Source of the DNA: Pirellulales bacterium
GTDB taxonomy: Bacteria > Planctomycetota > Planctomycetia > Pirellulales > JALHPA01
Assembly: GCA_033762255.1 (NCBI GenBank)
Contig: JANRLT010000025.1
Coordinates: 25,303 to 89,302 of the forward strand
Direction: 5' to 3'
Length of the DNA stretch: 64,000 bases
The notes beneath the pieces are model-generated. The model saw only the letters and a program-made list of their open reading frames with translations. It was not told the DNA's origin and searched no databases. This document shows, one piece after another, positions 1-8,858 of this stretch (position 1 is the stretch's first letter; every line of letters starts with the position of its first letter). The translations under genes were made by a program, and so were the position numbers.

Positions 1-2
1 AA

Positions 3-443
3 TTGCTTGTGCAATTGCACAGTATGATTAGCACCGGTAAAGGAGATGGTGAGGAGGCGGAGAATTTGCGTGATCAAATGGATGGACCCTGGGAAAGTTT
101 GACTAAGGAGCAGATTGAAATCACCAACGGCCTCTCCGCCGATCTATACACGATCGACCAGGCCCCCCACCCTCCCGAGACTGAGACGGATAGCGACCGG
201 TTATTGCCGCAGATTCAAGAACTGCACAAACAAGGCCAGAGGCTGGAGCTTTTGACATTCCTCCGCGCGCACCAAGCCGAGCTGAACGTCAATGTGCTGG
301 ATTACCTGCGGGCGGAATGCTGGTTGCATTTGGGCTTTCCGGCGGTGGCAGAGGAATTCACTCAGTCCCACGTGCGCCGCGGGACACTTGATTCCAGCTG
401 GCTGGCCAGCATTTTGCCTGGGGAGCTTACGCAGCAACCGTAA
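3..443 (+). CDS. Hypothetical protein, 5' end cut by window edge
   Basis: The frame is open from the first bases of the window, so this is the C-terminal part (about 146 residues) of a longer protein; the TTG at position 3 is probably not the real start. The visible part begins with a charged segment ending in 'GLSADLYTI' that I recall from planctomycete proteins of the tetratricopeptide type. The rest is Leu/Glu/Gln-rich and helical, with a short repeat-like end ('YLRAECWLHLGF') that fits one TPR-like helix pair. No catalytic motif is visible. A helical scaffold role is an inference. Confidence 0.6.
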   Translation: MLVQLHSMISTGKGDGEEAENLRDQMDGPWESLTKEQIEITNGLSADLYTIDQAPHPPETETDSDRLLPQIQELHKQGQRLELLTFLRAHQAELNVNVLDYLRAECWLHLGFPAVAEEFTQSHVRRGTLDSSWLASILPGELTQQP

Positions 444-555
444 GTCTAGTTTTTAACTTTTATTTCTCCCGTCTCCCATCTCCCCCCTCCCGTCCCTCAT
501 CTCCACCACCAACTCCTCACTACCCACTCCTCACTACCCACTCCCCCTGCCCCCC
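444..555 (+). promoter_or_regulatory. Pyrimidine-rich leader of leuD
   Basis: The whole gap before leuD is pyrimidine-rich (CTCCC/CATCTCC units), with a near-perfect direct repeat of 'ACTCCTCACTACCC' at about 511-540. The six bases before the ATG are all C. No Shine-Dalgarno purine run is present, so the start must be recognised differently or weakly. The tract belongs to the CTCCC simple-sequence family seen elsewhere in the window. Confidence 0.4.
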
Positions 556-1152
556 ATGCAATCCTTCACCAAACACACCGGCTTGGTTGCCCCGATGGAC
601 CGGGCCAATGTCGACACCGATCAGATCATCCCCAAGCAGTTCCTTAAACGGATCGAGCGGACCGGCTTTGGCCAGTACCTGTTTTTTGATTGGCGGTTCC
701 ATGATGACGGGACTGATAATCCCGACTTTGAACTCAATCGCCCCCAGTATCGTGGTGCCAGCGTGCTTCTCACCCGCCGCAATTTTGGCTGCGGTTCTAG
801 TCGCGAACATGCCCCCTGGGCGCTTGCGGATTACGGCTTTCGCGTGTTGATTGCCCCCAGCTTTGCCGATATTTTTTATAACAACTGTTTTAAGAACGGC
901 ATTCTGCCCATTCGCCTGACCGAGGATCAGGTCGAGGATCTGTTTCAGCGGGGGGCCAAATTCGCGGGGTATGAGTTAACCGCCGATCTGGCGGAACAGA
1001 CGCTGACCGACAATCACGGCTTGCTGATTTCATTTACGGTGGAGCCATTTCGGCGGCATTGCCTGCTGCATGGGCTGGACGATATCGGCCTGACATTGCA
1101 AAACGAGGCCGCCATCCGCGCTTATGAAACGGCGAACGGCATTGGCGTGTAA
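556..1152 (+). CDS. leuD: 3-isopropylmalate dehydratase small subunit
   Basis: The small (swivelling) subunit of isopropylmalate isomerase, which pairs with LeuC to convert 2- to 3-isopropylmalate in leucine synthesis in the cytoplasm. The 198-residue length is normal. Near the N-terminus is the '[12 protein letters not shown]' motif (residues about 20-31). The signature '[13 protein letters not shown]' follows at about 78-90, then '[17 protein letters not shown]' at about 103-119, all diagnostic of LeuD/aconitase domain 4. leuC is not visible upstream, where an unrelated helical protein lies, so the large subunit must be outside the window or elsewhere. The leader lacks a ribosome-binding site. 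Confidence 0.96.
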   Translation: MQSFTKHTGLVAPMDRANVDTDQIIPKQFLKRIERTGFGQYLFFDWRFHDDGTDNPDFELNRPQYRGASVLLTRRNFGCGSSREHAPWALADYGFRVLIAPSFADIFYNNCFKNGILPIRLTEDQVEDLFQRGAKFAGYELTADLAEQTLTDNHGLLISFTVEPFRRHCLLHGLDDIGLTLQNEAAIRAYETANGIGV

Positions 1153-1158
1153 ACAAAG

Positions 1159-1177
1159 CCGACGATGGTATCGTCGG
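1159..1177. repeat. Hairpin repeat, covarying family (copy 1)
   Basis: CCGACGATGGTATCGTCGG forms a perfect 8-bp stem with a 3-base GGT loop, just after the leuD stop and preceded by 'ACAAAG'. The same unit with compensatory changes recurs at 15811 and, truncated, at 42094. It may act as a transcription terminator or mRNA 3' end for leuD, but no U-run follows. Confidence 0.55.
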
Positions 1178-1214
1178 TGCAATATGACTCGTTGCTTTTC
1201 ATCGCGAGGAAATC

Positions 1215-1400
1215 ATGCAATTGAGTCTAGCCCAATTCGGTATCGAACAACTGAACCCGGACCAACGTCTGGAGCTTATTGAATTGATTTGGGATAGCCT
1301 TCCCGAAACCACACGAGATAATCCGCCCGCTTGGCATTTAGAGGTGCTGCAAGAACGCCTGGACGAAGCGGATGCAAAACCCAACGCGAGTGAGCCTTAA
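1215..1400 (+). CDS. Addiction-module antitoxin-like protein (orphan)
   Basis: A 61-residue protein with the 'LNPDQRLELIELIWDSL' opening and a 'RLDEADAKPNAS' end, typical of the putative addiction-module component family (Unstab_antitox type), whose members usually neutralise a RelE/ParE toxin. A purine-rich 'GAGGAA' stands before the ATG. The usual C-terminal tail ('PWEEV...') is missing, the protein is shorter than most of the family, and no toxin frame follows in the 70 bases before the next gene. It is therefore an orphan or a decayed half of a pair. Family call fairly firm; function as an antitoxin not shown. Confidence 0.7.
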   Translation: MQLSLAQFGIEQLNPDQRLELIELIWDSLPETTRDNPPAWHLEVLQERLDEADAKPNASEP

Positions 1401-1474
1401 ATTTTCCTCCTCCCCATGTTTGATTTTGTGCCAAGACTTGTGCTAAGATCCCTGGTCTGTTTGCCCCATACCGT

Positions 1475-2179
1475 TCATTTCATAGGCGGTGTGGGTGCCG
1501 CCGCGGGCGAGGCCGCTTTATGATTCACGTCTCCACCATTTGCCGCCCCCCCGCTCCCGGTGACTTTGCGGTAATATTTGACAAAGCTCGCCCCCAAGGG
1601 GCCTAATGCCACACGTTGTCGCACATTGCCCCGCGCTGTAGGTACCGCATTTTCAGAATTAACACCTGCGGGGGCGTCCCGCGGCGTTAACTTGACGGCA
1701 GCCGTGTCCGCTGGTAACAGTGGTCCCGCCCAGGCATTTTGCAAATCAACCAGCACGATCAGTGCCGTGTCATGATCAGCAAAGCTGAGCGCATACTCCG
1801 GCGCGACAGGCCTGTTTGTTGCGTCGCTTTGCCAGTCAAACTGATCATCCACTAAAAACGCATTGCGTAAATGCACCAGCCCCGGAGCCGTGCTCAGGTC
1901 ATGCCGCTGGACGATGCGATAATCCGCGTCATTAACCGAGAGCAGATTATTTACCGACGGGTTGTCATCCGCATTCCCATTTGCCACGCTCGCCGACACG
2001 TTTACGGGCTCCAGCCGCCAAACTTCCACCCGCGGGGCGATGCGTATCATCCGACCCGCGGCCCCCCCCCAAAAGTTCATCGCTTGCCGACCCACCCAAC
2101 CGTTCCACCACACGCCGACGGTTCCGGCGATCATTCCCAAAAGGACAAAAGTGGCGATAATCCAGGGGCCGCGGGCCAT
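1475..2179 (-). CDS. Hypothetical membrane-anchored protein
   Basis: About 234 residues from the first ATG ('MARGPW'); a TTG eight codons upstream is the only longer option. The N-terminus holds one hydrophobic segment ('WIIATFVLLGMIAGTVGVW'), so the protein is probably anchored in the cytoplasmic membrane with the rest outside. The soluble part mentions no known motif; the end is Ala/Pro/Gly-rich and likely disordered. It is convergent with the antitoxin-like gene and divergent from the transporter-like gene downstream. I do not recognise the family. Confidence 0.6.
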   Translation of the reverse strand: MARGPWIIATFVLLGMIAGTVGVWWNGWVGRQAMNFWGGAAGRMIRIAPRVEVWRLEPVNVSASVANGNADDNPSVNNLLSVNDADYRIVQRHDLSTAPGLVHLRNAFLVDDQFDWQSDATNRPVAPEYALSFADHDTALIVLVDLQNAWAGPLLPADTAAVKLTPRDAPAGVNSENAVPTARGNVRQRVALGPLGASFVKYYRKVTGSGGAANGGDVNHKAASPAAAPTPPMK

Positions 2180-2391
2180 AGTTAAAGTTTCCGTGTTAGG
2201 CAAGATTGGACGGGCAAGCTGGGCAAATAAAAACGCCAGTCAGCATTTGTATGTGAAAATTTGATGAAAATCGCCGTTAGTTGTTATCAAAGTGAGGGCA
2301 AGGGCGTCTAAAGTGTCCGCTTCCACGCCATGCGCTTTATAATGGCGGCTACACTTTTCATTCTAAGTCCTCCACGCAAAATAGTTGAGAC

Positions 2392-4893
2392 ATGGCAGAG
2401 TCAAAAACTGAGGAAAACAGAAAAACGGTTCCGCCTAGCCATCCAAAATCCGCTCACAAACAGACGGCACCGTCCCCCTCTCGTTTGCCTGCGAAACACA
2501 CGCAGCCCCCGGCCTGGACGCTCGTCTGGTGGTTGGCGGCTACAATTTTTGTTAGTGCGTTGTTGCTCTTTCAGGTTCAGCCGCTCATCAGCAAATTTAT
2601 CCTTCCCTGGTATGGCGGCAGTCCGGCGGTCTGGACTACGGCCATGCTGTTCTTTCAGTGCGTGCTGTTTTTGGGTTATTTATACGCACATCTGGCCGCC
2701 CGGCATCTTAGCCCGCGGCAGCAACTCTTGACGCAAGGGGGATTATTGCTTTTGGCCGCCGTGTTGGCCTGGTGGGTGGTGCCGCCGGACTCGCTCAAGC
2801 CCACGGGCGAAGAAAATCCCACCCTCAGCATCCTAGGCCTGCTATCGTTGAGCGTGGGCTTGCCTTATTTTTTGCTTTCCACCACGGGCCCCCTGGTTCA
2901 GACTTGGTTCAGCCGGGCCTATCCGGGGCAGTCACCCTATCGGCTGTTTGCGCTTTCCAACTTTGGGTCCCTGTTGGCGTTGTTGTCGTTTCCGTTCTTG
3001 TTTGAGCCGTATTGGGAACTGCCGACATTGGGCAGATTTTGGATGGTGGGGTTTTGGGTGTTTGTCGGCTTATGGCTCTGGACCGCCTGGCAAGTGGCAA
3101 AGCTGCGGACCGCGGGCGAAGCCCATCATTTCGCGGGACCTGAATCCGAGAAAGGGACGGACACGAGGGACGAAACGCGCACTCCTGGGTGGCGGCCCGC
3201 CGCTTGGCTGGCTTTGCCCGCGGTGGCGTCGCTGGTATTTATCGCCACTGCCAATGAGGTGAGCCACAATGTCGCGCCGACGCCATTTTTGTGGATCGTG
3301 CCGCTGGCCCTGTATTTGTTGACGTTTATTATCGCCTTTGACCATCCCGCCTGGTATGTCCGCGGGTGGTGGGCTCCGTTGTGCGCGGCGGCGATTATGA
3401 CCTTGGCCATTTATCAAAAGCTGGCGGATTGGCTCTGGCAAGCGGTGGTGTACGAAAGCGTCAGTTCCGCCGCGCAAGGCTGGTTTAAGCAACGGCCCGA
3501 TGGCTGGCATTTGGATATGGAATTGACCTATGTGCCGCAGGTCGGTTTGATCTTTGCCACGATGTTTCTGATGTGCCTGGTTTGTCACGGAGAATTGGTC
3601 CGCCTCCGTCCCGCCAATCCCCGCGATTTGACCAAATTTTACCTGCTAATTTCCGCGGGAGGGGCGTGCGGGGGGTTGTTTATCAGCTTTGTGGCGACAA
3701 ATTTCTTTGATGATTACTACGAATGGCCGATCGGACTGGCGATCTGTTTGGGGATTGCCATTTTGGTTTGTTGGCGGGAATATGCCAATTGGCGGCCAGC
3801 AAATAATTCTAACCGCTGGCAAGGGGCGCTCGGTTTTGGCCTGGCCGCGTGTGTCGGTTGGGGTTTGCTGGCGTATGGCGTGGATCCGTGGAACTGGTTT
3901 GGCGGCGGTTCCACAAATAACGCGCATACGACCACGCAAACCCTTTTTAAAGCGCGAAATTTTTACGGGACTGTCGGTGTCTATGAGGATCTCTTTTTAG
4001 GTGAATTATCCCCCGAGCAAAATGGGGGCATTGCCCGCTCTCCCCGCGATAACAATCGCCGTTTTAAAAGCGGCGCGATCCTGCATGGCCAGCAGTTTAT
4101 GTCCCCCGACCGGCGGAACGAGCCGCTCACGTACTACGATCCCCAGTCGGGCGTGGGGCAGGCGCTAACGCATCTGTTGCGGTCAAATCCGCGGCGACCC
4201 ATCAAATTTGCGGTGATCGGCTTGGGGGTTGGCTCGTTGGCCGCCTATGCGCGGGGAGGGGAAACACTGCCGGATGGAGAGTCGCGCGGGGCGGATGAAT
4301 GCGTCATGTACGAAATTAATCCCTTGGTGGAACGGATCGCGCGGGAACATTTTTGGTATCTCGGCGATTATGCCCAGCGAACCGGTCGGCCGTTGGAGGT
4401 GCGGTTGGGAGACGCGCGGCTCACCATGGAACGAGAGGCCCCCCAGGGTTATGACCTGATTGTGCTCGATGCGTTTAGCGGCGATTCCATACCCGCCCAC
4501 TTGCTGACGCGCGAGGCGTTTGAGATTTATCGGCGGCATTTGCGAAAGGATGCCAATGGCCGTCCCGCGGGTTGCCTCGCGGTGCATATTACCAATAGCT
4601 ACCTCAACCTTTATCCGGTGGCAAAGAACGCCGCGCGGGGAGTGTTGGATATGGACTATCGCAGCGTGTACCGCGAATCCCGGCGGCGGGATTATGTGCA
4701 GCGGAGCCACTATTTTATCATTAGCAATGACGCGGCGCTCTTGGCGGCGGTGCCAACCGTACCGCGCCGCCGCGCGCAGGTTGATCCGCGCACCGGACAA
4801 TTGGTTGAGGTGGTCGTGGATTACGATTGGCCGGAAATCCCCATCTGGACCGACCATTACAGCAACTTGTTTAAAATTTTGCTCGCGGACTGA
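2392..4893 (+). CDS. Fused polytopic membrane protein / spermidine synthase-like domain
   Basis: An 833-residue two-part protein. Residues about 45-510 form roughly a dozen hydrophobic segments, starting with 'WWLAATIFVSALLLFQVQPL', the typical opening of fused MFS/spermidine-synthase proteins. The C-terminal 250 residues are a class I methyltransferase/spermidine-synthase fold: glycine motif 'AVIGLGVGSLAAYA' (about 606-619), acidic 'YEINPLVERIA', then 'GDARLTME' and 'YDLIVLDAFSGDSIPAHLL'. The soluble half probably faces the cytoplasm and transfers an aminopropyl or methyl group. The real substrate is unknown; these proteins are usually annotated only by domain. No gene neighbour hints at a polyamine pathway. 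Confidence 0.85.
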   Translation: MAESKTEENRKTVPPSHPKSAHKQTAPSPSRLPAKHTQPPAWTLVWWLAATIFVSALLLFQVQPLISKFILPWYGGSPAVWTTAMLFFQCVLFLGYLYAHLAARHLSPRQQLLTQGGLLLLAAVLAWWVVPPDSLKPTGEENPTLSILGLLSLSVGLPYFLLSTTGPLVQTWFSRAYPGQSPYRLFALSNFGSLLALLSFPFLFEPYWELPTLGRFWMVGFWVFVGLWLWTAWQVAKLRTAGEAHHFAGPESEKGTDTRDETRTPGWRPAAWLALPAVASLVFIATANEVSHNVAPTPFLWIVPLALYLLTFIIAFDHPAWYVRGWWAPLCAAAIMTLAIYQKLADWLWQAVVYESVSSAAQGWFKQRPDGWHLDMELTYVPQVGLIFATMFLMCLVCHGELVRLRPANPRDLTKFYLLISAGGACGGLFISFVATNFFDDYYEWPIGLAICLGIAILVCWREYANWRPANNSNRWQGALGFGLAACVGWGLLAYGVDPWNWFGGGSTNNAHTTTQTLFKARNFYGTVGVYEDLFLGELSPEQNGGIARSPRDNNRRFKSGAILHGQQFMSPDRRNEPLTYYDPQSGVGQALTHLLRSNPRRPIKFAVIGLGVGSLAAYARGGETLPDGESRGADECVMYEINPLVERIAREHFWYLGDYAQRTGRPLEVRLGDARLTMEREAPQGYDLIVLDAFSGDSIPAHLLTREAFEIYRRHLRKDANGRPAGCLAVHITNSYLNLYPVAKNAARGVLDMDYRSVYRESRRRDYVQRSHYFIISNDAALLAAVPTVPRRRAQVDPRTGQLVEVVVDYDWPEIPIWTDHYSNLFKILLAD

Positions 4894-5012
4894 GAACCCA
4901 CCAACGGCAGGCGGGGCGGTTTGGGCCAGTTACCGGCTACCCCCCCTCTGTGGGCCTGTATTAAACCGATTTGACGCTTGGTTTTTCTGGTTTGACAACC
5001 TAAATTGGAACT

Positions 5013-5600
5013 ATGTCAAGGTTTCATTATTTACGCGTGGGGAATCTGGGCCATGTGGGCCGGTTTACCGCGGTGGACGCGGTGAGTTATCCACGCGGCA
5101 GCCGGGTCATTGCGCGCACGCGGCGGGGTTTAGAGGTGGCCGAGGTGCTGGCCCCCGCCCCGGACCTCTTTACAGCACATAGTGGCGAAAGTGCCACGGG
5201 GCATGGAAGTGATGGGTCGATCCTGCGCGGCGTAACCGTCGAAGATGAGTTGTTGATCGCGCGGCTGGAACGGCGGAAGCTGACCGCCATCGCCGAATGC
5301 GAAAATCTGCTGCGGCAAGAACAACTCGATGCGACACTGATGGATGTCGAGGTGCTCTTTGACGGGAGCGCGATTTACTTTCACTTTTTGGGGGATGTCC
5401 CGGCATCCGTGGCGGACCTGACGGAAAAGCTGGCGGTGCAATACGATACGGTCGCCCAACTGACCCAATTTGGCGAGACACTGGCCGCGGGCTGCGGGCC
5501 GGATTGCGGAACGGAAGCCGCCGCTGGCCATGGCGGATGCGCAAGCTGCGCCACGGGTTGTGCCATTGCCAGTGCCTGTGATACGCGGCGGGCTAAGTAA
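5013..5600 (+). CDS. PSP1-domain protein (YaaT-like)
   Basis: A 195-residue protein matching the PSP1 C-terminal domain family. The N-terminal strand set ('YLRVGNLGHVGRF', 'SYPRGSRVIARTRRGLEVAEVL') and the core 'VEVLFDGSAIYFHFLGD' (about 113-129) are the family hallmarks. Bacterial relatives such as YaaT of Bacillus act in signalling and RNA-processing complexes. The C-terminus has six cysteines ending in CxxC-type spacing (residues about 159-191), which suggests metal or Fe-S binding, as seen in some YaaT proteins. The last codons overlap by 8 bp the end of the convergent methyltransferase gene. Confidence 0.8.
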   Translation: MSRFHYLRVGNLGHVGRFTAVDAVSYPRGSRVIARTRRGLEVAEVLAPAPDLFTAHSGESATGHGSDGSILRGVTVEDELLIARLERRKLTAIAECENLLRQEQLDATLMDVEVLFDGSAIYFHFLGDVPASVADLTEKLAVQYDTVAQLTQFGETLAAGCGPDCGTEAAAGHGGCASCATGCAIASACDTRRAK

Positions 5601-7071
5601 TTCTCTCGGCAATGATGGCCACAACGCGGTTATTCTGGCTAGTCAGCAACAGAACCACTGGTTGCAGATCCCCCGCGGCGCTCCCCGCCGCCAGCTGTTG
5701 ACGCACATCCTCGGGGCGGAGTGGAACTCCCCGTTTTTTGATTTCCGCCACATATCGACGATTTTCCTTTAGCCAGGCTCGCACTGGACCGGCTCTCCAG
5801 GGTAGGACCGCTAACACGCCAAAGCAACTACAAAGGGGATGACGCCGAGACGTCGCTGCGCTGTAGTAGGCAACTTCCGGCACAACTTGTCCCCAATCCC
5901 ATTGACGCGCGAACGCTCCGCCCAAGTCCGCGGCCAAGATCGCCGGATCAGGCTCGTATAAATAAGGCCCCCAGGTCTCTGATGGTGCCGCGCTCAACCC
6001 CGGTTCACCCACAAATGAATACGCCGCATACCGACACCACGAATCGGCAAAGAAATTCGTTCGCATGCCTTGATTAGGGTGAAAAGCAGATTCCCCATAT
6101 CCCAGTGCCTGCGTCTCTCGCCTCCCTTCTCCCGCCTCCCACCTCTCTTCTCCCGCCTCTCGCCTCCCATCTCCCGCCTCTCCCCGCTCCGCCACGATCC
6201 GCGTTGCCACATGGTGACCGCTGGCGTAGCTCCAGTCGCCCAGCCAGACCAATTGTTGCCGGCATTCCCGCCGTGTGCTGATCCATTCCCGCGTTTGCGG
6301 CTCAGCTAACTCGGCTATCCGCGGCGCGGCGGGGGCTCCCTTGATCACGCCGGTGGGTGAGTTCGCCACCAACTGTTGCAAAAAGGCGCCATCCGGACTG
6401 TGCCATTGCCACTCGGTGGTGCGGGAGCCTGCCGGTCGACGGTCGGGGTCAATATGCCAGTTCTGTATTTCGCCAAGGCAAATCCGTTCCACCGGCTGAT
6501 GCAGGATGGCAAGCCGTGACAAATTCAAAGTTGGTTCCTCCCGGCGCAGCAGTTCTACCCAGCGGACGGCGTTTTCACGGGCAATCAGGGCCGTCAGTTC
6601 ATCCGCTTCGTACCCCGTCACCGAAAAATACCGGGCGAATCCCCAGGCATCCCCCCCCAGTCCACAGCAAAGATCATGCAAGGGTAAACTCGCCCCGCGC
6701 AATGGTTGCCATTCCGGCCCCATAGCGTTGTGCAAAGTTTCCGCCCCGCCGGCAAAAAAGGCAGCCGCGCGATACCCCTTATAGGCGGCAATGGCCGCGT
6801 CGCTGGCTTGCTCCAAGGCCCGGCGGGTCCAAAAAAGCTGGTCCCCCCAGGGAAATTTGCGCAAGGCGGTTTGCCGCAGCGTCATTTGCTCTAGAACTAA
6901 ATTTGCCTGGGGAGGAGCCAGGTCTTTTCGCAGTTGGGAAAGCAGCCGGAGCGGTTCAACACCCGCCTGCGCCAAATTTTCCGCCCGCAGCAGGGCGGCC
7001 TCTCCCGCCGGTCCAAAAAGCCACCGCCATGTTGCCAAATCGCCACATTCCGCTGGAAATTGCATCGCCAT
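5593..7071 (-). CDS. Class I SAM methyltransferase with THUMP-like C-terminal domain
   Basis: A 492-residue protein. SAM-binding motif I is 'LHDLCCGLGGDAWGF' at residues 131-145, followed by 'GYEADELTALIARENA'. The C-terminal third ('WGPYLYEPDPAILAADLGG', then 'CSCFGVL', 'IKKRGVPLRPEDV') matches the THUMP-like domain found at the end of a family of bacterial RNA methyltransferase-like proteins. Likely an RNA-modifying enzyme in the cytoplasm; the target is unknown. Odd point: residues about 292-322 are a Gly/Glu/Arg low-complexity stretch encoded by a tandem CTCCC-type simple repeat, clearly a secondary insertion between conserved blocks. Confidence 0.75.
   Translation of the reverse strand: MAMQFPAECGDLATWRWLFGPAGEAALLRAENLAQAGVEPLRLLSQLRKDLAPPQANLVLEQMTLRQTALRKFPWGDQLFWTRRALEQASDAAIAAYKGYRAAAFFAGGAETLHNAMGPEWQPLRGASLPLHDLCCGLGGDAWGFARYFSVTGYEADELTALIARENAVRWVELLRREEPTLNLSRLAILHQPVERICLGEIQNWHIDPDRRPAGSRTTEWQWHSPDGAFLQQLVANSPTGVIKGAPAAPRIAELAEPQTREWISTRRECRQQLVWLGDWSYASGHHVATRIVAERGEAGDGRREAGEERWEAGEGRRETQALGYGESAFHPNQGMRTNFFADSWCRYAAYSFVGEPGLSAAPSETWGPYLYEPDPAILAADLGGAFARQWDWGQVVPEVAYYSAATSRRHPLCSCFGVLAVLPWRAGPVRAWLKENRRYVAEIKKRGVPLRPEDVRQQLAAGSAAGDLQPVVLLLTSQNNRVVAIIAERIT
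6103..6195. repeat. Pyrimidine simple repeat inside a coding gene
   Basis: About 90 bases of repeated CTCCCGCCTC / CTCTCGCCTCCCATC units (plus strand) inside the THUMP-like methyltransferase gene, kept in frame. The same wording occurs in intergenic DNA at about 460-545, 15455-15485 and 55280-55470. Confidence 0.7.
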
Positions 7072-7366
7072 GACAAAAACGCCCGATTTCCCGCCGAGGG
7101 TGTGGCAAATTGTTTGACACGCCTCTAGCCGTCAAATTATGATAAAGGAATCTCTGCGAGGCGGGAAAGGTGGCGGCGGGCACAAAATTTGCGGACATGT
7201 TTCCGCTCATTGCCCCTGTCATGCTTTACCCCCGCGGCGGACTTATCCTGTTTGTATCTACTGATTCTCTGGCACACCCCGGAACAAAACCTGTTGTGGA
7301 CTCACAGCGGTTGGGTGGGCGAGCGGGTTACATAAAGCATCCCCAGCAATAAAAGAGGTACCGGTC

Positions 7367-8794
7367 ATGGCTGCCCGTGAAAATCAAGGTTTGCAAATTG
7401 CGCTCATCATCTTTGTCATGCTGACAATTGTGCTAGCCGTCACCACGTACCTGGGCTTTGACAATTGGAAGCAAACCAAGGTCAGTCTGGAAGAGACCAA
7501 CAAAAAAGCCGAGTTGGCTGAATCCCTGGCCGCTAAAAAGACCAGCGAGCGCAATGAACTAGTGGAATATCTGGGCCACAAAGCCGAGGACAAGCACGAA
7601 GACATCATGGCCAAGGTGGGTGAAGCGCTCAAGGCTTACAGCGCTTTTTCGGAAAAGAAGGTGCAGCAAACCATCACGGATTACAGCAAGCTGGCCGCGG
7701 AATTAAACAAGGCCCTCAAGGCCAAGGATGAAACCATCAACAGCCTCAACGATGACAATCTAAAGAAAGACGCCACCTATAAGGAAGAAGTGGGCAAGCT
7801 GGACGCCGCCAAAAAAGAAGTGGAAGCCAACTTTGCCACGTTGCAAAAGAAGTATACCGACAACGAGACCGAATATAAAACCAACCGTACCGAATGGGAC
7901 AAATATAAAACCGACACCAACACGCAGATCAATGAACTGCAGGCGCAACTTGTGGCGGCTAATGACAAGGTTACTAATTTACAAAAGCAGCTTGTCGCTA
8001 AAGACAAATTTTACCAGGACATTGTGAAACAGCAGCGCAAAGAAATAGAAAAAATTGCCGATCCCCGTCCGACATTGACCGATGGCAAGATCGTGTATGT
8101 GGACGAGCGCTCGCACGAGGCGTACGTCAATATCGGCTTTGATGATAACTTGCAGCGCCGTGTCAGCTTTAGCGTCTATTCCAATGAGACCAACGACACC
8201 GCCTCCGCCCAAAAGAAAGGGGCGATCGAGGTGATCGAGGTCATCGGCCCCAAATTTGCCAAGGCCCGCATCCTGGAAAATAGCGTCTCTGACCCGATCA
8301 TGCCGGGGGACTTTATCGATTCGCAGTTGTGGTATCCCGGCAAACAGCAAAAATTCGCGATCGCCGGACTGATCGACTTTGACAAGGATGGCGTCAGCGA
8401 CCGGGCCCAACTGCGGGATATTATTTCCGCCAACGGCGGCGTGGTGGTGGCCGACGTCAACGAAAAGGGAGACTTCATCGGTCAGATCACCAGTGACACG
8501 GCAAGCCTGATTCTGGGGACGCAACCCGATGATCGTTCCGATCCCAAGTTGGTAAAAGCCTGGGGCGATATCAAAAAAGATGCCCAGAAGTTTGGTATTG
8601 GTGAAGTCAACCTGGATAAATTCCTGGATAGCGTGGGCTATACCCCGCAATCGCAAAGCGTGGCCACCCAGCCGCAATCGGGGGCGACACTGATTCCCGG
8701 CCGTCCCCGGTTAAAGGATGGTTCGCCGGACATCGTCAATCCGAACTTTCGCCCCCGCGTCCCCCCCGCCGCGGGCAAGAACGGAGCGTTTTAG
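7367..8794 (+). CDS. Membrane-anchored coiled-coil protein
   Basis: 475 residues. A good ribosome site (AGAGGT) lies 7-8 bases before the ATG. An N-terminal segment 'IALIIFVMLTIVLAVTTYLGF' is a single membrane anchor. Residues about 40-230 are Lys/Glu/Ala-rich heptads with almost no Pro or Gly, a long coiled coil. From about 240 on a compact domain follows ('GKIVYVDERSHEAYVNIGF', 'RVSFSVYSNE', 'KARILENSVSDPIMPGDFI'), a beta-rich fold. The tail is Pro/Arg-rich. It resembles envelope-spanning scaffold proteins in plan, but I do not recognise a named family; function unknown. Confidence 0.7.
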   Translation: MAARENQGLQIALIIFVMLTIVLAVTTYLGFDNWKQTKVSLEETNKKAELAESLAAKKTSERNELVEYLGHKAEDKHEDIMAKVGEALKAYSAFSEKKVQQTITDYSKLAAELNKALKAKDETINSLNDDNLKKDATYKEEVGKLDAAKKEVEANFATLQKKYTDNETEYKTNRTEWDKYKTDTNTQINELQAQLVAANDKVTNLQKQLVAKDKFYQDIVKQQRKEIEKIADPRPTLTDGKIVYVDERSHEAYVNIGFDDNLQRRVSFSVYSNETNDTASAQKKGAIEVIEVIGPKFAKARILENSVSDPIMPGDFIDSQLWYPGKQQKFAIAGLIDFDKDGVSDRAQLRDIISANGGVVVADVNEKGDFIGQITSDTASLILGTQPDDRSDPKLVKAWGDIKKDAQKFGIGEVNLDKFLDSVGYTPQSQSVATQPQSGATLIPGRPRLKDGSPDIVNPNFRPRVPPAAGKNGAF

Positions 8795-8802
8795 TCAATT
8801 AA

Positions 8803-8858
8803 GAATGAAAAATTAAGAATTTAATTCTTAATTTCTAATTTTTAATTCTTAATTAATT
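8803..8858. repeat. AATTAAGAATT palindromic simple repeat
   Basis: An AT-only tract built from AATTAAGAATT / AATTCTTAATT units with dyad symmetry, lying exactly between two convergent genes. It can fold on both strands and could end transcription from both sides. Similar wording occurs at 27559-27592 and 51440-51472. Confidence 0.55.
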
